The notes: generated by a model not told the origin, from the letters alone. 64,000 nucleotides of DNA from Bradyrhizobium lablabi (GCF_018129385.1 NZ_JAFCLN010000028.1:1-64000), one strand, 5' to 3'; positions 1 to 8,851 are shown, numbered from the stretch's first letter. Numbers and translations: made by a program.

Positions 1-90
1 CGCCTCAAATGCCTCGGCTACCAAGCTCCCATCCAGGCTCTTGCCAATCCCACGGGACCGAACACGTTCGCAGGGACGACGTGGGAATAG
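1..90 (+). CDS. C-terminal fragment, possibly of an IS481-type transposase (runs off left edge)
   Basis: Frame 1 is open from the window edge to TAG at 88-90 and encodes 29 residues. The tail, with LGYQAPIQAL followed by an N-T-F-A-G segment, resembles the C-terminus of IS481-family integrase/transposases, where an LGY.TP.EAL stretch precedes the end. This is recognition from memory on a very short piece, so it is tentative. No clear terminal inverted repeat is visible before the next gene, which ends at 102, so this could be a remnant rather than an intact element. Confidence 0.35.
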   Translation, partial: RLKCLGYQAPIQALANPTGPNTFAGTTWE

Positions 91-101
91 AGACGCGCGC
101 C

Positions 102-1067
102 CTACGCGCTCTTCTTCTGAAACTGCCCCGTCGCGCGGAAGCGCCAGAGATATTGCGGGACGATCGCTTCCATCGGCTCGGGGGCGATGCCGAGGCCCTC
201 CAGCGTCAGCCCGGCGGCCTTCGCGGCTTCTGACACCACATTGTCGGTCTGCAACAGTTCGACCTGGTCGGGTGTCAGCTTGAAGGCGCCCGGCGCGAAT
301 TGCAGGAAGAATGCCTGGAATTTGGCGAGGCCGACCGACAGCGGCAGCAACGTGGGGTCGCGGCCGGTGGTCGCGCAGATCCATTGAATGATCTCGCGCA
401 TGGTCAGCACCTCGGGGCCGCCGAGTTCGTAAGTGGCGCCGGCCTTGGTCTTGCCGTCGACGGCTTCGGCCACGGCGGTGGCGACATCGCCGACATAAGC
501 GGGCTGCATCTTCGTCTCGGCGCCGACCAGCGGCAGCACCGGCAACAGCCGCGCCAGCGCGGCAAAGCGGTTGGTGAACTGATCCTCGGGGCCGAACATC
601 AGCGACGGGCGAACGATCGTGGCCGAGGGCACGGCCGCCAGCACGGCCTTCTCACCGGCCGCCTTGGCCCGGGCATAGCGCGAGGGCGATTTCTCGTCGG
701 CGCCGATCGCCGAGACATGCACCATCCGGGCTCCCGCCGCGGCGGCTGCCTTGGCGACGGTGTCGGCGCCTTTCACCTGCACGGCGTCAAAGGTCTGCGC
801 GCCGCCTTCGGCCAGGATGGCGACGAGGTTAACGGCCACGGCTGAATCGCGCATCGCCGCCTCGACCGAGGCGGGGTAGCGCAGATTGGACTGCACGACG
901 TGGATCTGGCCGACCCGCCCGAGCGGCTGCAAATGTCCGGCGAGCTCCGGCCGGCGCACCGCGACCCGGATGCGGTAATCGCGCTTGGCCAGCGCCCGCA
1001 CCACATTGCGCCCGAGAAAGCCCGAGCCGCCGAAAACCGTAACCAGGGTGTCCAGATTCGATGCCAT
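102..1067 (-). CDS. Complex I NDUFA9-subunit-like NAD(P)-binding epimerase-family protein
   Basis: A 321-residue atypical short-chain dehydrogenase. The N-terminus carries the Rossmann nucleotide-binding loop GGSGFLG at residues 13-19, followed by the RVAVRRPE segment typical of NmrA/NDUFA9-like proteins. The usual epimerase YxxxK pair survives only as a SRYARAKAAGE stretch. Alphaproteobacterial members are annotated as complex I NDUFA9 family proteins or NAD(P)H-binding sugar-epimerase-like proteins; the mitochondrial homologue is an accessory subunit of NADH dehydrogenase. No nuo gene is nearby, so the physiological role is inferred by family only. It is transcribed away from the tRNA-Leu gene on its upstream side. 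The ATG at 1067 places the Rossmann loop at the normal distance from the N-terminus. Confidence 0.8.
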   Translation of the reverse strand: MASNLDTLVTVFGGSGFLGRNVVRALAKRDYRIRVAVRRPELAGHLQPLGRVGQIHVVQSNLRYPASVEAAMRDSAVAVNLVAILAEGGAQTFDAVQVKGADTVAKAAAAAGARMVHVSAIGADEKSPSRYARAKAAGEKAVLAAVPSATIVRPSLMFGPEDQFTNRFAALARLLPVLPLVGAETKMQPAYVGDVATAVAEAVDGKTKAGATYELGGPEVLTMREIIQWICATTGRDPTLLPLSVGLAKFQAFFLQFAPGAFKLTPDQVELLQTDNVVSEAAKAAGLTLEGLGIAPEPMEAIVPQYLWRFRATGQFQKKSA

Positions 1068-1190
1068 GGGGTATTTCCTGGGGTCAGTTACTGCCGGGCC
1101 AAATTCGGCCGTTCGCCGTGATATTTAGCCGTTTCGCGATACGCCATCATGTCAGCCGTGTATAGCGTGTTTGGATCGCAAACTGGCAAT

Positions 1191-1219
1191 TTGACAATCG
1201 CGTAACCGGTCCTTACTAA
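1191..1219 (+). promoter_or_regulatory. Sigma-70 promoter of tRNA-Leu
   Basis: A perfect -35 hexamer TTGACA (1191-1196) is followed after exactly 17 bases by TACTAA (1214-1219). The mature tRNA begins 11 bases further on, the expected position for a short 5' leader. Confidence 0.7.
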
Positions 1220-1230
1220 CCCGGCCCAAT

Positions 1231-1317
<87 letters not shown>

Positions 1318-1421
1318 TCTCTTTGCCCTCCAATGCTATTGAGAAGGCCTGCGGACGCTCGCTTGCGGCGGGATTGGGCGCTAGCTTGGTCTGGGAGCGA
1401 TTCGACGAGGTTCCTGAAAAC

Positions 1422-2036
1422 ATGACCATCCGCCTGCATCGCGGCGACCTGCCCGATCTTTCGCGCTACACGACTTCGGTGGCGATCGACACCGAGACCA
1501 TGGGGCTCAACCCGCATCGCGACCGGCTTTGCGTGGTGCAGATGTCGAATGGCGACGGCACGGCGGACGTGATCCAGATCGCCAAGGATCAGCGCGAGGC
1601 GCCGAACCTGAAGGCGCTGCTGGCCAATCCGAACATCACGAAAATCTTTCACTTCGCGCGCTTCGATCTGGCGGTGCTCTATCACACGTTCGGCGTGATG
1701 CCGCAGCCGGTCTATTGCACCAAGATCGCATCAAGACTTTCGCGCACCTATACCGACCGGCACGGCCTGAAGGATCTGGTGCGCGAGGTGCTGAACATCG
1801 AGCTTTCAAAGCAGCAGCAGTCGAGCGATTGGGGCGCGCAGAGCCTGAGCGAGGCGCAGCTCGCGTACGCCGCCTCCGACGTCCTGCATTTGCATGCGTT
1901 GCGTGAGCGCCTCGACGCCATGATGGCGCGCGAGGGGCGCACAGAGCTTGCAAAAGCCTGTTTCGAATTCCTGCCCACCCGCGCCAAGCTCGATCTCAGC
2001 GGCTGGGAGGCCGAGGACATTTTTGCGCATTCTTAA
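1422..2036 (+). CDS. RNase D-like 3'-5' exonuclease (DEDDy, single-domain)
   Basis: A 204-residue protein with the DEDDy exonuclease signature. AIDTETMGL supplies Asp23 and Glu25 (motif I), HFARFD supplies the motif II Asp, and YAASDVLHL supplies the Tyr and Asp of motif III. It stops after the catalytic domain and lacks the C-terminal HRDC domains of full-length RNase D (about 375 residues). It is therefore the short ribonuclease D-like type common in alphaproteobacteria, expected to trim structured RNA 3' ends. The frame is open upstream, but the ATG at 1422 is favoured because the upstream part starts within sequence abutting the tRNA and has no homology character. Placement just downstream of tRNA-Leu is suggestive only. 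Confidence 0.85.
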   Translation: MTIRLHRGDLPDLSRYTTSVAIDTETMGLNPHRDRLCVVQMSNGDGTADVIQIAKDQREAPNLKALLANPNITKIFHFARFDLAVLYHTFGVMPQPVYCTKIASRLSRTYTDRHGLKDLVREVLNIELSKQQQSSDWGAQSLSEAQLAYAASDVLHLHALRERLDAMMAREGRTELAKACFEFLPTRAKLDLSGWEAEDIFAHS

Positions 2037-2154
2037 GACGGGATGCCGCAGGCTGGTTTTCGCCCCGTTTCGGTCACACTGGCGGGGGAAGGGGCGGGCT
2101 GCATTATTGGCCGACGCAGGGTAGAATAGCTGGCCGCCAGCTCCCGGAGCCGCT

Positions 2155-2895
2155 GTGAACTATATGCAAAACCCCGTCTATGATTCCGGCCTGGAGGCGC
2201 GCTTCGCCAGCGCAGCTCGCCACAGCCGGATGGTCCGGGTGTTGCGGATCGCGGTGCCGGCGGCGGTGGTGCTGGCGATGGCCGCGGTGGTGGCGGTGTC
2301 GGTCTTCAATCCGTTCCGGATGCTGGGGATCGTGAAACTGCCGGTCGATATCGGCAACCTCGTCGTATCCGGCACCAAGATCACGATGGAATCGCCGCAC
2401 ATGGCCGGCTTCTCGTCCGACCGGCGGCCGTATGAACTGACGGCGAAAACCGCCGTGCAGGACCTGACCAATCCGGATCACGTCGAGCTCAACATCATCC
2501 GCGCCAAGGTGCAGATGGAAGACCGCTCGACCGTCACGATGGATGCCCGCACCGGCCACTACGACAGCAAGCAGCAGACGCTGGACCTGCGCAAGGATAT
2601 CTTCCTGCAATCCTCCACCGGCTATGAGGCAAAGCTTTCGCAAGCGCTGATGGATATCAACAAGGGGACGGTGACCTCGGAAGAACGCGTCGACGTCAAG
2701 CTTTTGAACGGCACGCTGGTGGCCGACAAGCTTCGCATCCTCAACAGCGGCGAGATCGTGCGGTTCGAGGGCAATGTGGTGATGAACCTGGTGATGGATC
2801 CGCCGGAGGCCGCAGCCGCAGAGCCGGAAACGCCGGAGCCTCCGCCGCCGCCGAAGACGCGGTCGATCTCGCCCAAGCCGGCCAATTTGAGATGA
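2155..2895 (+). CDS. lptC: LPS export ABC transporter periplasmic protein LptC
   Basis: About 246 residues. A single hydrophobic segment at roughly residues 28-50 anchors the protein in the inner membrane, followed by a periplasmic beta-jellyroll domain and a Pro/Glu-rich tail near 215-240. LptC links the LptBFG transporter to the LptA bridge that carries lipopolysaccharide across the periplasm. Translation starts at GTG 2155 or ATG 2164. The stop codon overlaps the lptA start by 4 bases (ATGA), and lptB follows, so context and topology agree. The family assignment rests on topology and synteny more than on sequence motifs. Confidence 0.88.
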   Translation: MNYMQNPVYDSGLEARFASAARHSRMVRVLRIAVPAAVVLAMAAVVAVSVFNPFRMLGIVKLPVDIGNLVVSGTKITMESPHMAGFSSDRRPYELTAKTAVQDLTNPDHVELNIIRAKVQMEDRSTVTMDARTGHYDSKQQTLDLRKDIFLQSSTGYEAKLSQALMDINKGTVTSEERVDVKLLNGTLVADKLRILNSGEIVRFEGNVVMNLVMDPPEAAAAEPETPEPPPPPKTRSISPKPANLR

Positions 2896-3632
2896 TCTCG
2901 ATGACAGATTATTCGCTCCGCAGCGCGCTTGCCTCGCGGAACGTCCTGAGCGCCTGCGCTGTCGCGCTGACGCTTGCACTGTTCGCGGCCGGATACGCAT
3001 ATGCGCAGGGCTCGATGTCGGGCGTACCCAACGCCATGCAGGGCTTTACGCAAAACCGCGACCAGCCGATTCAGATCGAGGCGGCCTCGCTGGAGGTGCG
3101 CGACAAGTCCAAGGAGGCGACCTTTTCCGGCAATGTGAAGGTCGTGCAGGGCGACACCACCATGACCTCGAAGACGCTGGTCGTGTTCTACGAGGAAAAG
3201 GCGCAGCAGCCATCATCGTCACCGCCGGTCAAGAAGACGGCGGCCAAGAGCGCTTCCGGCGCACCGATGCAGTCGGCTCAGCCGGGGCCGGGCGGCAGCT
3301 CGTCGATCAAGCGGCTCGAGGCGCGTGGCAATGTGGTGGTCACGCAAAAGGATCAGGTCGTGACCGGGGAGACTGCGATCTTCGACACCAAGGCCAATCT
3401 GATCACGATGCAGGGCGGCATCGTACTTACCCAGTGCAGCAACGTGTTGCGCGGCGACCGTCTGAAGGTGGACATGACGACCGGCGTCTCGCGGGTCGAG
3501 TCCGACAGCGGCAAGGTGCAGGGCCTGTTCATTCAGGGGCAGGGACAGGGGCAAGGGTGCGGCGGATCAGCGCCCGGGTCGGGCTCGCCGCCGGTGGCGA
3601 TACCTTCCCTGATCCCGGGTAAACAGAAGTAA
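2892..3632 (+). CDS. lptA: LPS transport periplasmic protein LptA (OstA-like)
   Basis: About 246 residues with an N-terminal signal peptide: a hydrophobic stretch at about 19-38 ending YAYAQG, with likely cleavage after the AYA. The mature part has the OstA/LptA jellyroll repeats (for example EASLEVRDKSKEATFSGNV and DRLKVDMTTGVSRVESDSG) in two halves. These are separated by a low-complexity Ala/Ser/Pro linker at about 105-140, which is longer than in enteric LptA. The C-terminus is Gly/Gln-rich. It forms the periplasmic bridge for LPS. The start overlaps lptC; ATG 2901 is an alternative start. lptB follows after a repeat-filled gap. Confidence 0.88.
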   Translation: MISMTDYSLRSALASRNVLSACAVALTLALFAAGYAYAQGSMSGVPNAMQGFTQNRDQPIQIEAASLEVRDKSKEATFSGNVKVVQGDTTMTSKTLVVFYEEKAQQPSSSPPVKKTAAKSASGAPMQSAQPGPGGSSSIKRLEARGNVVVTQKDQVVTGETAIFDTKANLITMQGGIVLTQCSNVLRGDRLKVDMTTGVSRVESDSGKVQGLFIQGQGQGQGCGGSAPGSGSPPVAIPSLIPGKQK

Positions 3633-3703
3633 AATCAACAGGTTGTGTATTGGCCGGGGCGACCGAGGTTGAAGCCGGCGGTGCGAGCCTGTATCTAGGC
3701 TGC

Positions 3704-3751
3704 AGCATGATCCCGGAAAAGTGGGTACCGGTTTTCCAAAGGATCATGCTC
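3704..3751. repeat. Palindromic element GCATGATC...GATCATGC, short form, copy 1
   Basis: A 48-base interrupted palindrome. Outer arms GCATGATC / GATCATGC enclose GGAAAAGTGGGTACCGG and TTTTCC, with a central GGTACC. It is the first of five related elements in this window. With copy 2 it fills most of the 327-base gap between lptA and lptB; no gene is recognisable in the rest of that gap. Confidence 0.8.
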
Positions 3752-3870
3752 AAACAATGAACTATACCCGACGGCGGGATAACCAGGTGTTCCGCTGGGC
3801 AAGGGACATCCCTTCATTCAATGTTCGCGCGGGACGAATCGAACTGCCCGCGTTTGTTGCGCGGGAATCG

Positions 3871-3919
3871 GAGCATGATCCGGAAAAGTGGGTACCGGTT
3901 TTCCGATGAGATCATGCTC
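3871..3919. repeat. Palindromic element GAGCATGATC...GATCATGCTC, short form, copy 2
   Basis: Outer arms GAGCATGATC and GATCATGCTC are perfect 10-base inverted repeats, with inner CGGAAAA / TTTTCCG arms around GTGGGTACCGG. It ends 40 bases before the lptB start codon and so probably lies within the lptB leader or marks the boundary of its transcript. Confidence 0.85.
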
Positions 3920-3959
3920 AAACCAGCAATAGAGGCCTGAAGGGCTGAGCGAAGCGGGG

Positions 3960-4991
3960 ATGGTGGATCTTCTCGGCATGTTCCGGCGGCGTCCGGCCAA
4001 GCGTAGCCCGGGCGGCTTTGCGCGCTCGCGCGAGGACATCACCGCGCTCGGCGACACCATGGGCGACATGCTGACAAACCCGGTGCGGGATGCGCCGCCG
4101 ATCGCGCGCGATGCGGCGATGGCAGGCATGGACCTGCCGCGCGCGCTAGCCGATGTGGAGCCGCCGCGCGCCGAGCCGCCGCGCGCACCCGTCAAAAAGG
4201 CGAAGGCGAAGAAACCGGCAAAGCCGAAAAAAGCCAATGGCGCCGCCGCGCCACAGCTCCTGAAGCGGCCGGGCTTTCTGGCTGTGCATAGCGTGGAAAA
4301 GAGTTTTGGCAGCCGCCAGGTCGTGCGCGGCGTTTCCATCTATGTCCGCCGCGGCGAGGCTGTCGGCCTGCTCGGCCCGAACGGCGCCGGCAAGACCACC
4401 GTGTTCTACATGATCACCGGGCTGATCAAGGCCGACCGCGGCGCGATCGAGCTCGACGGCCACGACGTCACAAAGCTGCCGATGTATCAGCGCGCGCGGC
4501 TCGGCATCGGCTATCTGCCGCAGGAAGCCTCGATCTTCCGCGGCCTCACCGTGGAGCAGAACATCCGCGCGGTGCTCGAAGTGGTCGAGCCGAGCCGCAG
4601 GAAGCGCGAGCGTGAACTGGATTCGCTGCTCGACGAATTCAACATCACGCGGCTGCGTAAATCGCCTTCGATTGCACTGTCCGGCGGCGAGCGCCGCCGC
4701 GTCGAAATCGCGCGCGCGCTCGCGACGCGTCCGAACTACATGCTGCTCGACGAGCCCTTTGCCGGCATCGATCCGATCGCGGTCGGCGACATTCAGGATC
4801 TCGTCCGCCACCTCACCAACCGCGGCATCGGCGTGCTCATCACCGACCACAATGTCCGCGAGACGCTGGGCCTGACCGACCGCGCCTACATCGTCTATGC
4901 CGGTGAGATTTTGACCGAAGGCAGCCCGGACGAGATCGTTGCTAACCCCGATGTGCGGAGGCTTTACCTGGGGGAGGAATTCCGGCTTTAA
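3960..4991 (+). CDS. lptB: LPS export ABC transporter ATP-binding protein LptB with N-terminal extension
   Basis: The 343-residue protein has a canonical ABC ATPase module in its C-terminal 240 residues. Walker A GPNGAGKTT is at 139-147, a Q-loop lies near YLPQEA, signature LSGGERRR is at 240-247, Walker B MLLDEP is at 261-266, and the H-loop is in ITDHNV. The LptB-specific YLPQEASIFRGLTV segment is present. LptB powers LPS extraction from the inner membrane with LptF and LptG. The first 100 residues are an extra, disordered-looking segment with a Lys/Ala/Pro-rich run at about 78-95; typical LptB is about 240 residues. Downstream is rpoN, the usual proteobacterial order. Confidence 0.95.
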   Translation: MVDLLGMFRRRPAKRSPGGFARSREDITALGDTMGDMLTNPVRDAPPIARDAAMAGMDLPRALADVEPPRAEPPRAPVKKAKAKKPAKPKKANGAAAPQLLKRPGFLAVHSVEKSFGSRQVVRGVSIYVRRGEAVGLLGPNGAGKTTVFYMITGLIKADRGAIELDGHDVTKLPMYQRARLGIGYLPQEASIFRGLTVEQNIRAVLEVVEPSRRKRERELDSLLDEFNITRLRKSPSIALSGGERRRVEIARALATRPNYMLLDEPFAGIDPIAVGDIQDLVRHLTNRGIGVLITDHNVRETLGLTDRAYIVYAGEILTEGSPDEIVANPDVRRLYLGEEFRL

Positions 4992-5125
4992 TCTGCTGCG
5001 CTGCGGTAACCACCTTTTGGGGTCGCGCGCTCTAGCCCAAAAATTGCATCCGTCAAGCCGTGTACATCGGCTTTGGTTTCGTCTAAGCAAGAATCGGACC
5101 AAGTTTTGGACGGTTTCTTGCCCAA

Positions 5126-6781
5126 ATGGCACTGACGCAGAGATTAGAGTTCCGCCAGTCGCAGTCGCTGGTGATGACGCCGCAGCTGATGCAGGCCATC
5201 AAGCTGCTGCAACTGTCCAACCTCGATCTGACTACCTTTGTCGAGGAAGAGCTGGAGCGGAACCCGCTGCTGGAGCGCGCCAGTGACGAGCCCGAGGCCC
5301 CGGTACGAGGCGAGGGGTCCCCTGAAGGCGCCGAGTTTTCAGCATCGGCCGAGAGCGGCTACGGCGAAGATGGCGGCGGCGATACGGCCGGTTCGGCCGA
5401 AAGCTTCGAGCCCAGCCAGTTCGAGCCGGGGCAGGAGGAGTGGCTGAACCGCGACCTCGGCACCCGCGCCGAGATCGAGCAAACGCTCGACACCGGGCTC
5501 GACAATGTCTTCTCCGAAGAGCCGGCGGAGGCCGCCGCGCGCGCGGCGCAGGACGCGGCGCCCACCGCCTATACCGAATGGGGCGGCGGCGCCTCCAGTG
5601 ATGAGGACTATAATCTCGAAGCTTTCGTCGCCGCCGAAGTGACGCTTGGCGATCATCTCGCCGAGCAGCTCGCGGTCGCCTTCACCGCGCCGGCGCAGCG
5701 CATGATCGGGCAGTATCTGATCGACCTAGTCGATGAGGCCGGCTATCTGCCCGCCGATCTCGGCCAGGCCGCCGAGCGGCTCGGGGCATTGCAGGCCGAT
5801 GTCGATGTCGTGCTGGCGACGCTACAGACGTTCGATCCCCCCGGTATCTGCGCGCGTAATTTGAGCGAGTGTCTCGCGATTCAGCTGCGCGAGCTCAACC
5901 GCTACGACCCGGCAATGCAGGCGCTCGTCGAGAATCTCGATTTGCTGGCGAAGCGCGATATCGCCGCTTTGCGCAAGCTGTGCGGCGTCGACGACGAAGA
6001 CATCACCGACATGATCGGCGAGATCCGACGGCTCGATCCAAAACCGGGATTGAAGTTTGGCGCCTCACGCGCGCAAACAATGGTGCCGGATGTGTATGTG
6101 CGGCCGGGCCCCGACGGCGGCTGGCATGTCGAGCTCAACAGCGACACGCTGCCGAAAGTGCTGGTCAACCAGACCTATTACAGCGAATTGTCGAAAACGA
6201 TCCGCAAGGATGGCGACAAATCGTACTTCACCGACTGCCTGCAGAATGCGACCTGGCTGGTGCGCGCCCTCGACCAGCGCGCCCGGACGATTCTGAAAGT
6301 GGCGACCGAGATCGTACGCCAGCAGGACGGTTTCTTCACCCACGGCGTCGCGCATTTGCGGCCGCTGAATCTGAAGGCCGTGGCGGATGCGATCCAGATG
6401 CACGAATCGACGGTGTCGCGCGTCACCGCCAACAAATACATGGCGACCAATCGTGGCAGTTTTGAATTGAAGTATTTCTTCACGGCGTCGATTGCCTCCG
6501 CCGACGGCGGCGAGGCGCATTCGGCGGAGGCGGTGCGGCATCACATCAAGCAGTTGATCGACGCCGAAAGCCCGTCCGCGATCCTTTCGGATGACACCAT
6601 CGTGGAACGATTGCGCGCTTCGGGCATTGATATTGCCCGCCGCACGGTTGCGAAATATCGCGAAGCCATGCGTATCCCTTCCTCGGTGCAACGCCGCCGC
6701 GACAAGCAGAGCATGCTCGGTAATGCCCTTTCGGCGCCTGCGACATCTTCGGACCGGTCCCGCGATACCGCAACCGCCTGA
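5126..6781 (+). CDS. rpoN: RNA polymerase sigma-54 factor RpoN
   Basis: 551 residues with the three-part sigma-54 architecture. The Gln/Leu-rich activator-interacting region I spans 1-50 (MALTQRLEFRQSQSLVMTPQ at the start). A variable acidic region II covers about 50-150. The core-binding and helix-turn-helix domains follow, and the diagnostic RpoN box ARRTVAKYREA lies at 504-514 near the C-terminus. It directs transcription from -24/-12 promoters for nitrogen assimilation and fixation, C4-dicarboxylate use and related functions, and it needs AAA+ activators. The downstream hpf-ptsN order is conserved widely. The 134-base upstream gap shows no clear -24/-12 element that would suggest autoregulation. 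Confidence 0.97.
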   Translation: MALTQRLEFRQSQSLVMTPQLMQAIKLLQLSNLDLTTFVEEELERNPLLERASDEPEAPVRGEGSPEGAEFSASAESGYGEDGGGDTAGSAESFEPSQFEPGQEEWLNRDLGTRAEIEQTLDTGLDNVFSEEPAEAAARAAQDAAPTAYTEWGGGASSDEDYNLEAFVAAEVTLGDHLAEQLAVAFTAPAQRMIGQYLIDLVDEAGYLPADLGQAAERLGALQADVDVVLATLQTFDPPGICARNLSECLAIQLRELNRYDPAMQALVENLDLLAKRDIAALRKLCGVDDEDITDMIGEIRRLDPKPGLKFGASRAQTMVPDVYVRPGPDGGWHVELNSDTLPKVLVNQTYYSELSKTIRKDGDKSYFTDCLQNATWLVRALDQRARTILKVATEIVRQQDGFFTHGVAHLRPLNLKAVADAIQMHESTVSRVTANKYMATNRGSFELKYFFTASIASADGGEAHSAEAVRHHIKQLIDAESPSAILSDDTIVERLRASGIDIARRTVAKYREAMRIPSSVQRRRDKQSMLGNALSAPATSSDRSRDTATA

Positions 6782-6821
6782 TTGCATCGGCGGGAAATAG
6801 GGATACGCTCAATTCCCCCGC

Positions 6822-6895
6822 GAGCATGATCCGGAAAAGTGGGGACCGGTTTTCCCTCGCGACAAACGCGAAGCGTTTGCGCGGAGATCATGCTC
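6822..6895. repeat. Palindromic element GAGCATGATC...GATCATGCTC, long form, copy 3
   Basis: The same outer arms as copy 2 with CGGAAAAGTGGGGACCGG inside. This 74-base form carries an extra hairpin, AAACGC-GAA-GCGTTT, before the right arm. It fills the gap between rpoN and hpf and ends 33 bases before the hpf start. Confidence 0.85.
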
Positions 6896-6928
6896 AAACA
6901 GAGAGCAGAACCTTATCGAGGCATCCAC

Positions 6929-7531
6929 ATGACTCTTCGGATCTCGGGAAAAAGCATCAGCGTCGGCGAAGCGCTGCGCGGCCGCGTCAGCGAGCGCACG
7001 GACGAGGTGTTGCGCAAATATTTCGACGGCAATTATTCCGGCCACATCACGCTGTCCAAGGACGGTTTCGGTTTCCGCACGGATTGCGCGCTGCATCTGG
7101 ATTCCGGGATTACGCTGGAGGCCGAATCCAACGCCACCGATGCCTATGCCAGCGCGGACCAGGCGCTGCTGATGATCGAAAAGCGCCTGCGGCGCTACAA
7201 GAGCCGGCTGAAGGACCGCTCCGCGCGCAAGGCCTACGCCGAGGCCGCCGCGATCGCCGAGCTGAGCGCGCCGACGCTCGATGCGCCGAGCTACGTGATC
7301 GAGGCTCCATCGGAGAGCGACGAGGAAGTCGACGGCTATAGCCCCGTGATCATTGCGGAGGCCACCACCTCGCTGAAGCGGCTGTCGGTGAGCGAGGCCG
7401 TGATGGAGCTGGACCTTACCGGGGCGGCCTGCCTGGTATTCCAGCATGGCTCCAGCGGCCGAGTGAACATCATCTACCGGCGGGCCGACGGCAATGTCGG
7501 CTGGGTCGATCCCCCTGCCGTTTCCCCCTGA
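6929..7531 (+). CDS. hpf: Long-form ribosome hibernation promoting factor
   Basis: 200 residues. The N-terminal about 100 residues form the YfiA/HPF ribosome-binding domain (start MTLRISGKSISVGEALRGRV; conserved ADQALLMIEKRLRRYKSRLKD). The C-terminal about 60 residues (SVSEAVMELDLTGAACLVF..., then NIIYRRADGNVGWVDP) are the dimerisation domain that distinguishes long HPF. It pairs 70S ribosomes into inactive 100S dimers in starvation. The frame is open further upstream through the palindromic element, but the ATG at 6929 matches the family start. It lies between rpoN and ptsN, the standard neighbourhood. Confidence 0.93.
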   Translation: MTLRISGKSISVGEALRGRVSERTDEVLRKYFDGNYSGHITLSKDGFGFRTDCALHLDSGITLEAESNATDAYASADQALLMIEKRLRRYKSRLKDRSARKAYAEAAAIAELSAPTLDAPSYVIEAPSESDEEVDGYSPVIIAEATTSLKRLSVSEAVMELDLTGAACLVFQHGSSGRVNIIYRRADGNVGWVDPPAVSP

Positions 7532-7732
7532 TTCGGCAAGCCCCGACCGCATGATTGGCCGCCAAAAGATAGGTGCAGGAACAGCCCCGCGGGTGTTGGC
7601 ACCGGGCAGTCGTTGGGGTAGAAGCCCCTCCAAAATCGGGACCCGGGTCCAACCCCGCCTCCCGTCTCATCTTCTTGACGCTCGCGCCTTCAAGACTATT
7701 TCGCAACCTGACGGTTCACCTCGGAACGCCCC

Positions 7733-8194
7733 ATGACGATTACGGATCTGGTCGCACCAGAGGCGATTCTCCCGGCGTTGAAGGTCAACAGCAAGAAGCA
7801 GGCGTTGCAGGAGCTGGCGGCGCGCGCGTCCGCGCTCACCGGCCAGAACGAACGCTCGGTGTTCGAGGTTCTGTTGCAGCGCGAGAAGCTCGGCACGACG
7901 GCAGTGGGCTACGGCGTCGCCATCCCGCACGGCAAGCTGCCGAAACTGGAAAAGCTGTTCGGGCTGTTCGCGCGCCTCGAGCGTCCGATCGATTTCGAGG
8001 CCATGGACGGCCAGCCCGTCGACCTTGTGTTTCTGCTGCTCGCACCTGAAGGCGCCGGCGCCGATCACCTCAAGGCGCTGGCGCGGATCGCGCGCCTCCT
8101 CCGCGACCAGGACATCGCCAAGAAGCTGCGCGCCTCGCGCGATGCGCAGGCGATCTATTCCGTGCTGGCGCTGCCGCCGGCGAGTGCGGCTTAA
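7733..8194 (+). CDS. ptsN: PTS IIA-like nitrogen regulatory protein PtsN
   Basis: 153 residues, the usual size of EIIA-Ntr. The phosphorylatable histidine is His66 in the VAIPHGKLP motif, preceded by LLQREKLGTTAVGYG. In the nitrogen PTS, PtsP (EI-Ntr) and NPr pass phosphate to this protein, which in rhizobia influences potassium transport, sensor kinases and nitrogen/carbon balance. Placement after rpoN and hpf is classical. The 200-base gap before it holds no recognised element. Confidence 0.95.
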   Translation: MTITDLVAPEAILPALKVNSKKQALQELAARASALTGQNERSVFEVLLQREKLGTTAVGYGVAIPHGKLPKLEKLFGLFARLERPIDFEAMDGQPVDLVFLLLAPEGAGADHLKALARIARLLRDQDIAKKLRASRDAQAIYSVLALPPASAA

Positions 8195-8235
8195 GGCCGC
8201 TGGCAACGGGCGGCCGCCAAGCGCGCATTTTCTGC

Positions 8236-8745
8236 CTACAGCATGTGCGCGAGATAGCGGACCTCCTTGCTGTCGTCGTGGATGCTGGCGCGGCCTGTTT
8301 CGACAAATCCAAGCGCGGCATGAAAGGCGTCCGATTCCGGATTGGGCGGACGGCTGTTGACTTCGCAAACCACGCGCGCGTGCCCTGCTGTTACCGCCTG
8401 CTCGAACAGGTCGCGGTAGAGCGCTCGCGCCAGCCCACGGCCCCGCGCGGCCGCGGCGACTACGATCCTGTCGACATAGACGAAGCGCGGAAAGCGCGCG
8501 CGAAACCAGAGAAAATTCGGGCTGTCGTAGGGGGCATCCTGGTCGAACGCCAGCAGGAACGCATCGACCTCGCCGGTTCGCCGCACGAGAAAAGCGTTTG
8601 CCGCAAGATGTTGCAGCCGCTCCGGCGCGAGCCATGACAACTCTTCGGCGTGCGCATTGTTGAGCGCGAGGATGGTAGCGCCAAGCGACGTGCCAGGCGC
8701 GACGTCAGCAACGGTAAGGTTTTGCGGCGTCGATGCACTCATCAT
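8236..8745 (-). CDS. GNAT-family N-acetyltransferase
   Basis: About 169 residues. The acetyl-CoA binding motif A is visible as VDRIVVAAAARGRGLARALY (residues 91-110), with the R-G-R-G-L-A pyrophosphate loop at 101-106. A C-terminal ALGFVETG segment is typical of GNAT motif B. Substrate unknown. Two adjacent ATGs (8745 and 8742) are candidate starts; the frame extends upstream only into the palindromic repeat at 8779-8851. It is convergent with ptsN. Confidence 0.82.
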   Translation of the reverse strand: MMSASTPQNLTVADVAPGTSLGATILALNNAHAEELSWLAPERLQHLAANAFLVRRTGEVDAFLLAFDQDAPYDSPNFLWFRARFPRFVYVDRIVVAAAARGRGLARALYRDLFEQAVTAGHARVVCEVNSRPPNPESDAFHAALGFVETGRASIHDDSKEVRYLAHML

Positions 8746-8778
8746 GGCACGTGCGCTGTGGCAGATGGTGCGATCCTG

Positions 8779-8851
8779 GAGCATGATCCGGAAAAGTGTG
8801 CAGCGGATTTCCCTGCGACAAACGCGAAGCGTTTACGCGGAGATCATGCTC
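8779..8851. repeat. Palindromic element GAGCATGATC...GATCATGCTC, long form, copy 4
   Basis: Outer arms are identical to copies 2 and 3 and the AAACGC-GAA-GCGTTT inner hairpin is kept (here GCGTTTAC). The central GTACC has drifted to GCAGCGG, so this copy is somewhat degenerate. It lies just upstream of the acetyltransferase start codon on the minus strand. Confidence 0.8.

Noticed and set aside
4992..5125. Sigma-54 (-24/-12) promoter upstream of rpoN, suggesting autoregulation
   Set aside because: No TGGCAC-N5-TTGC pattern was found; the only TGGCAC lies over the start codon.
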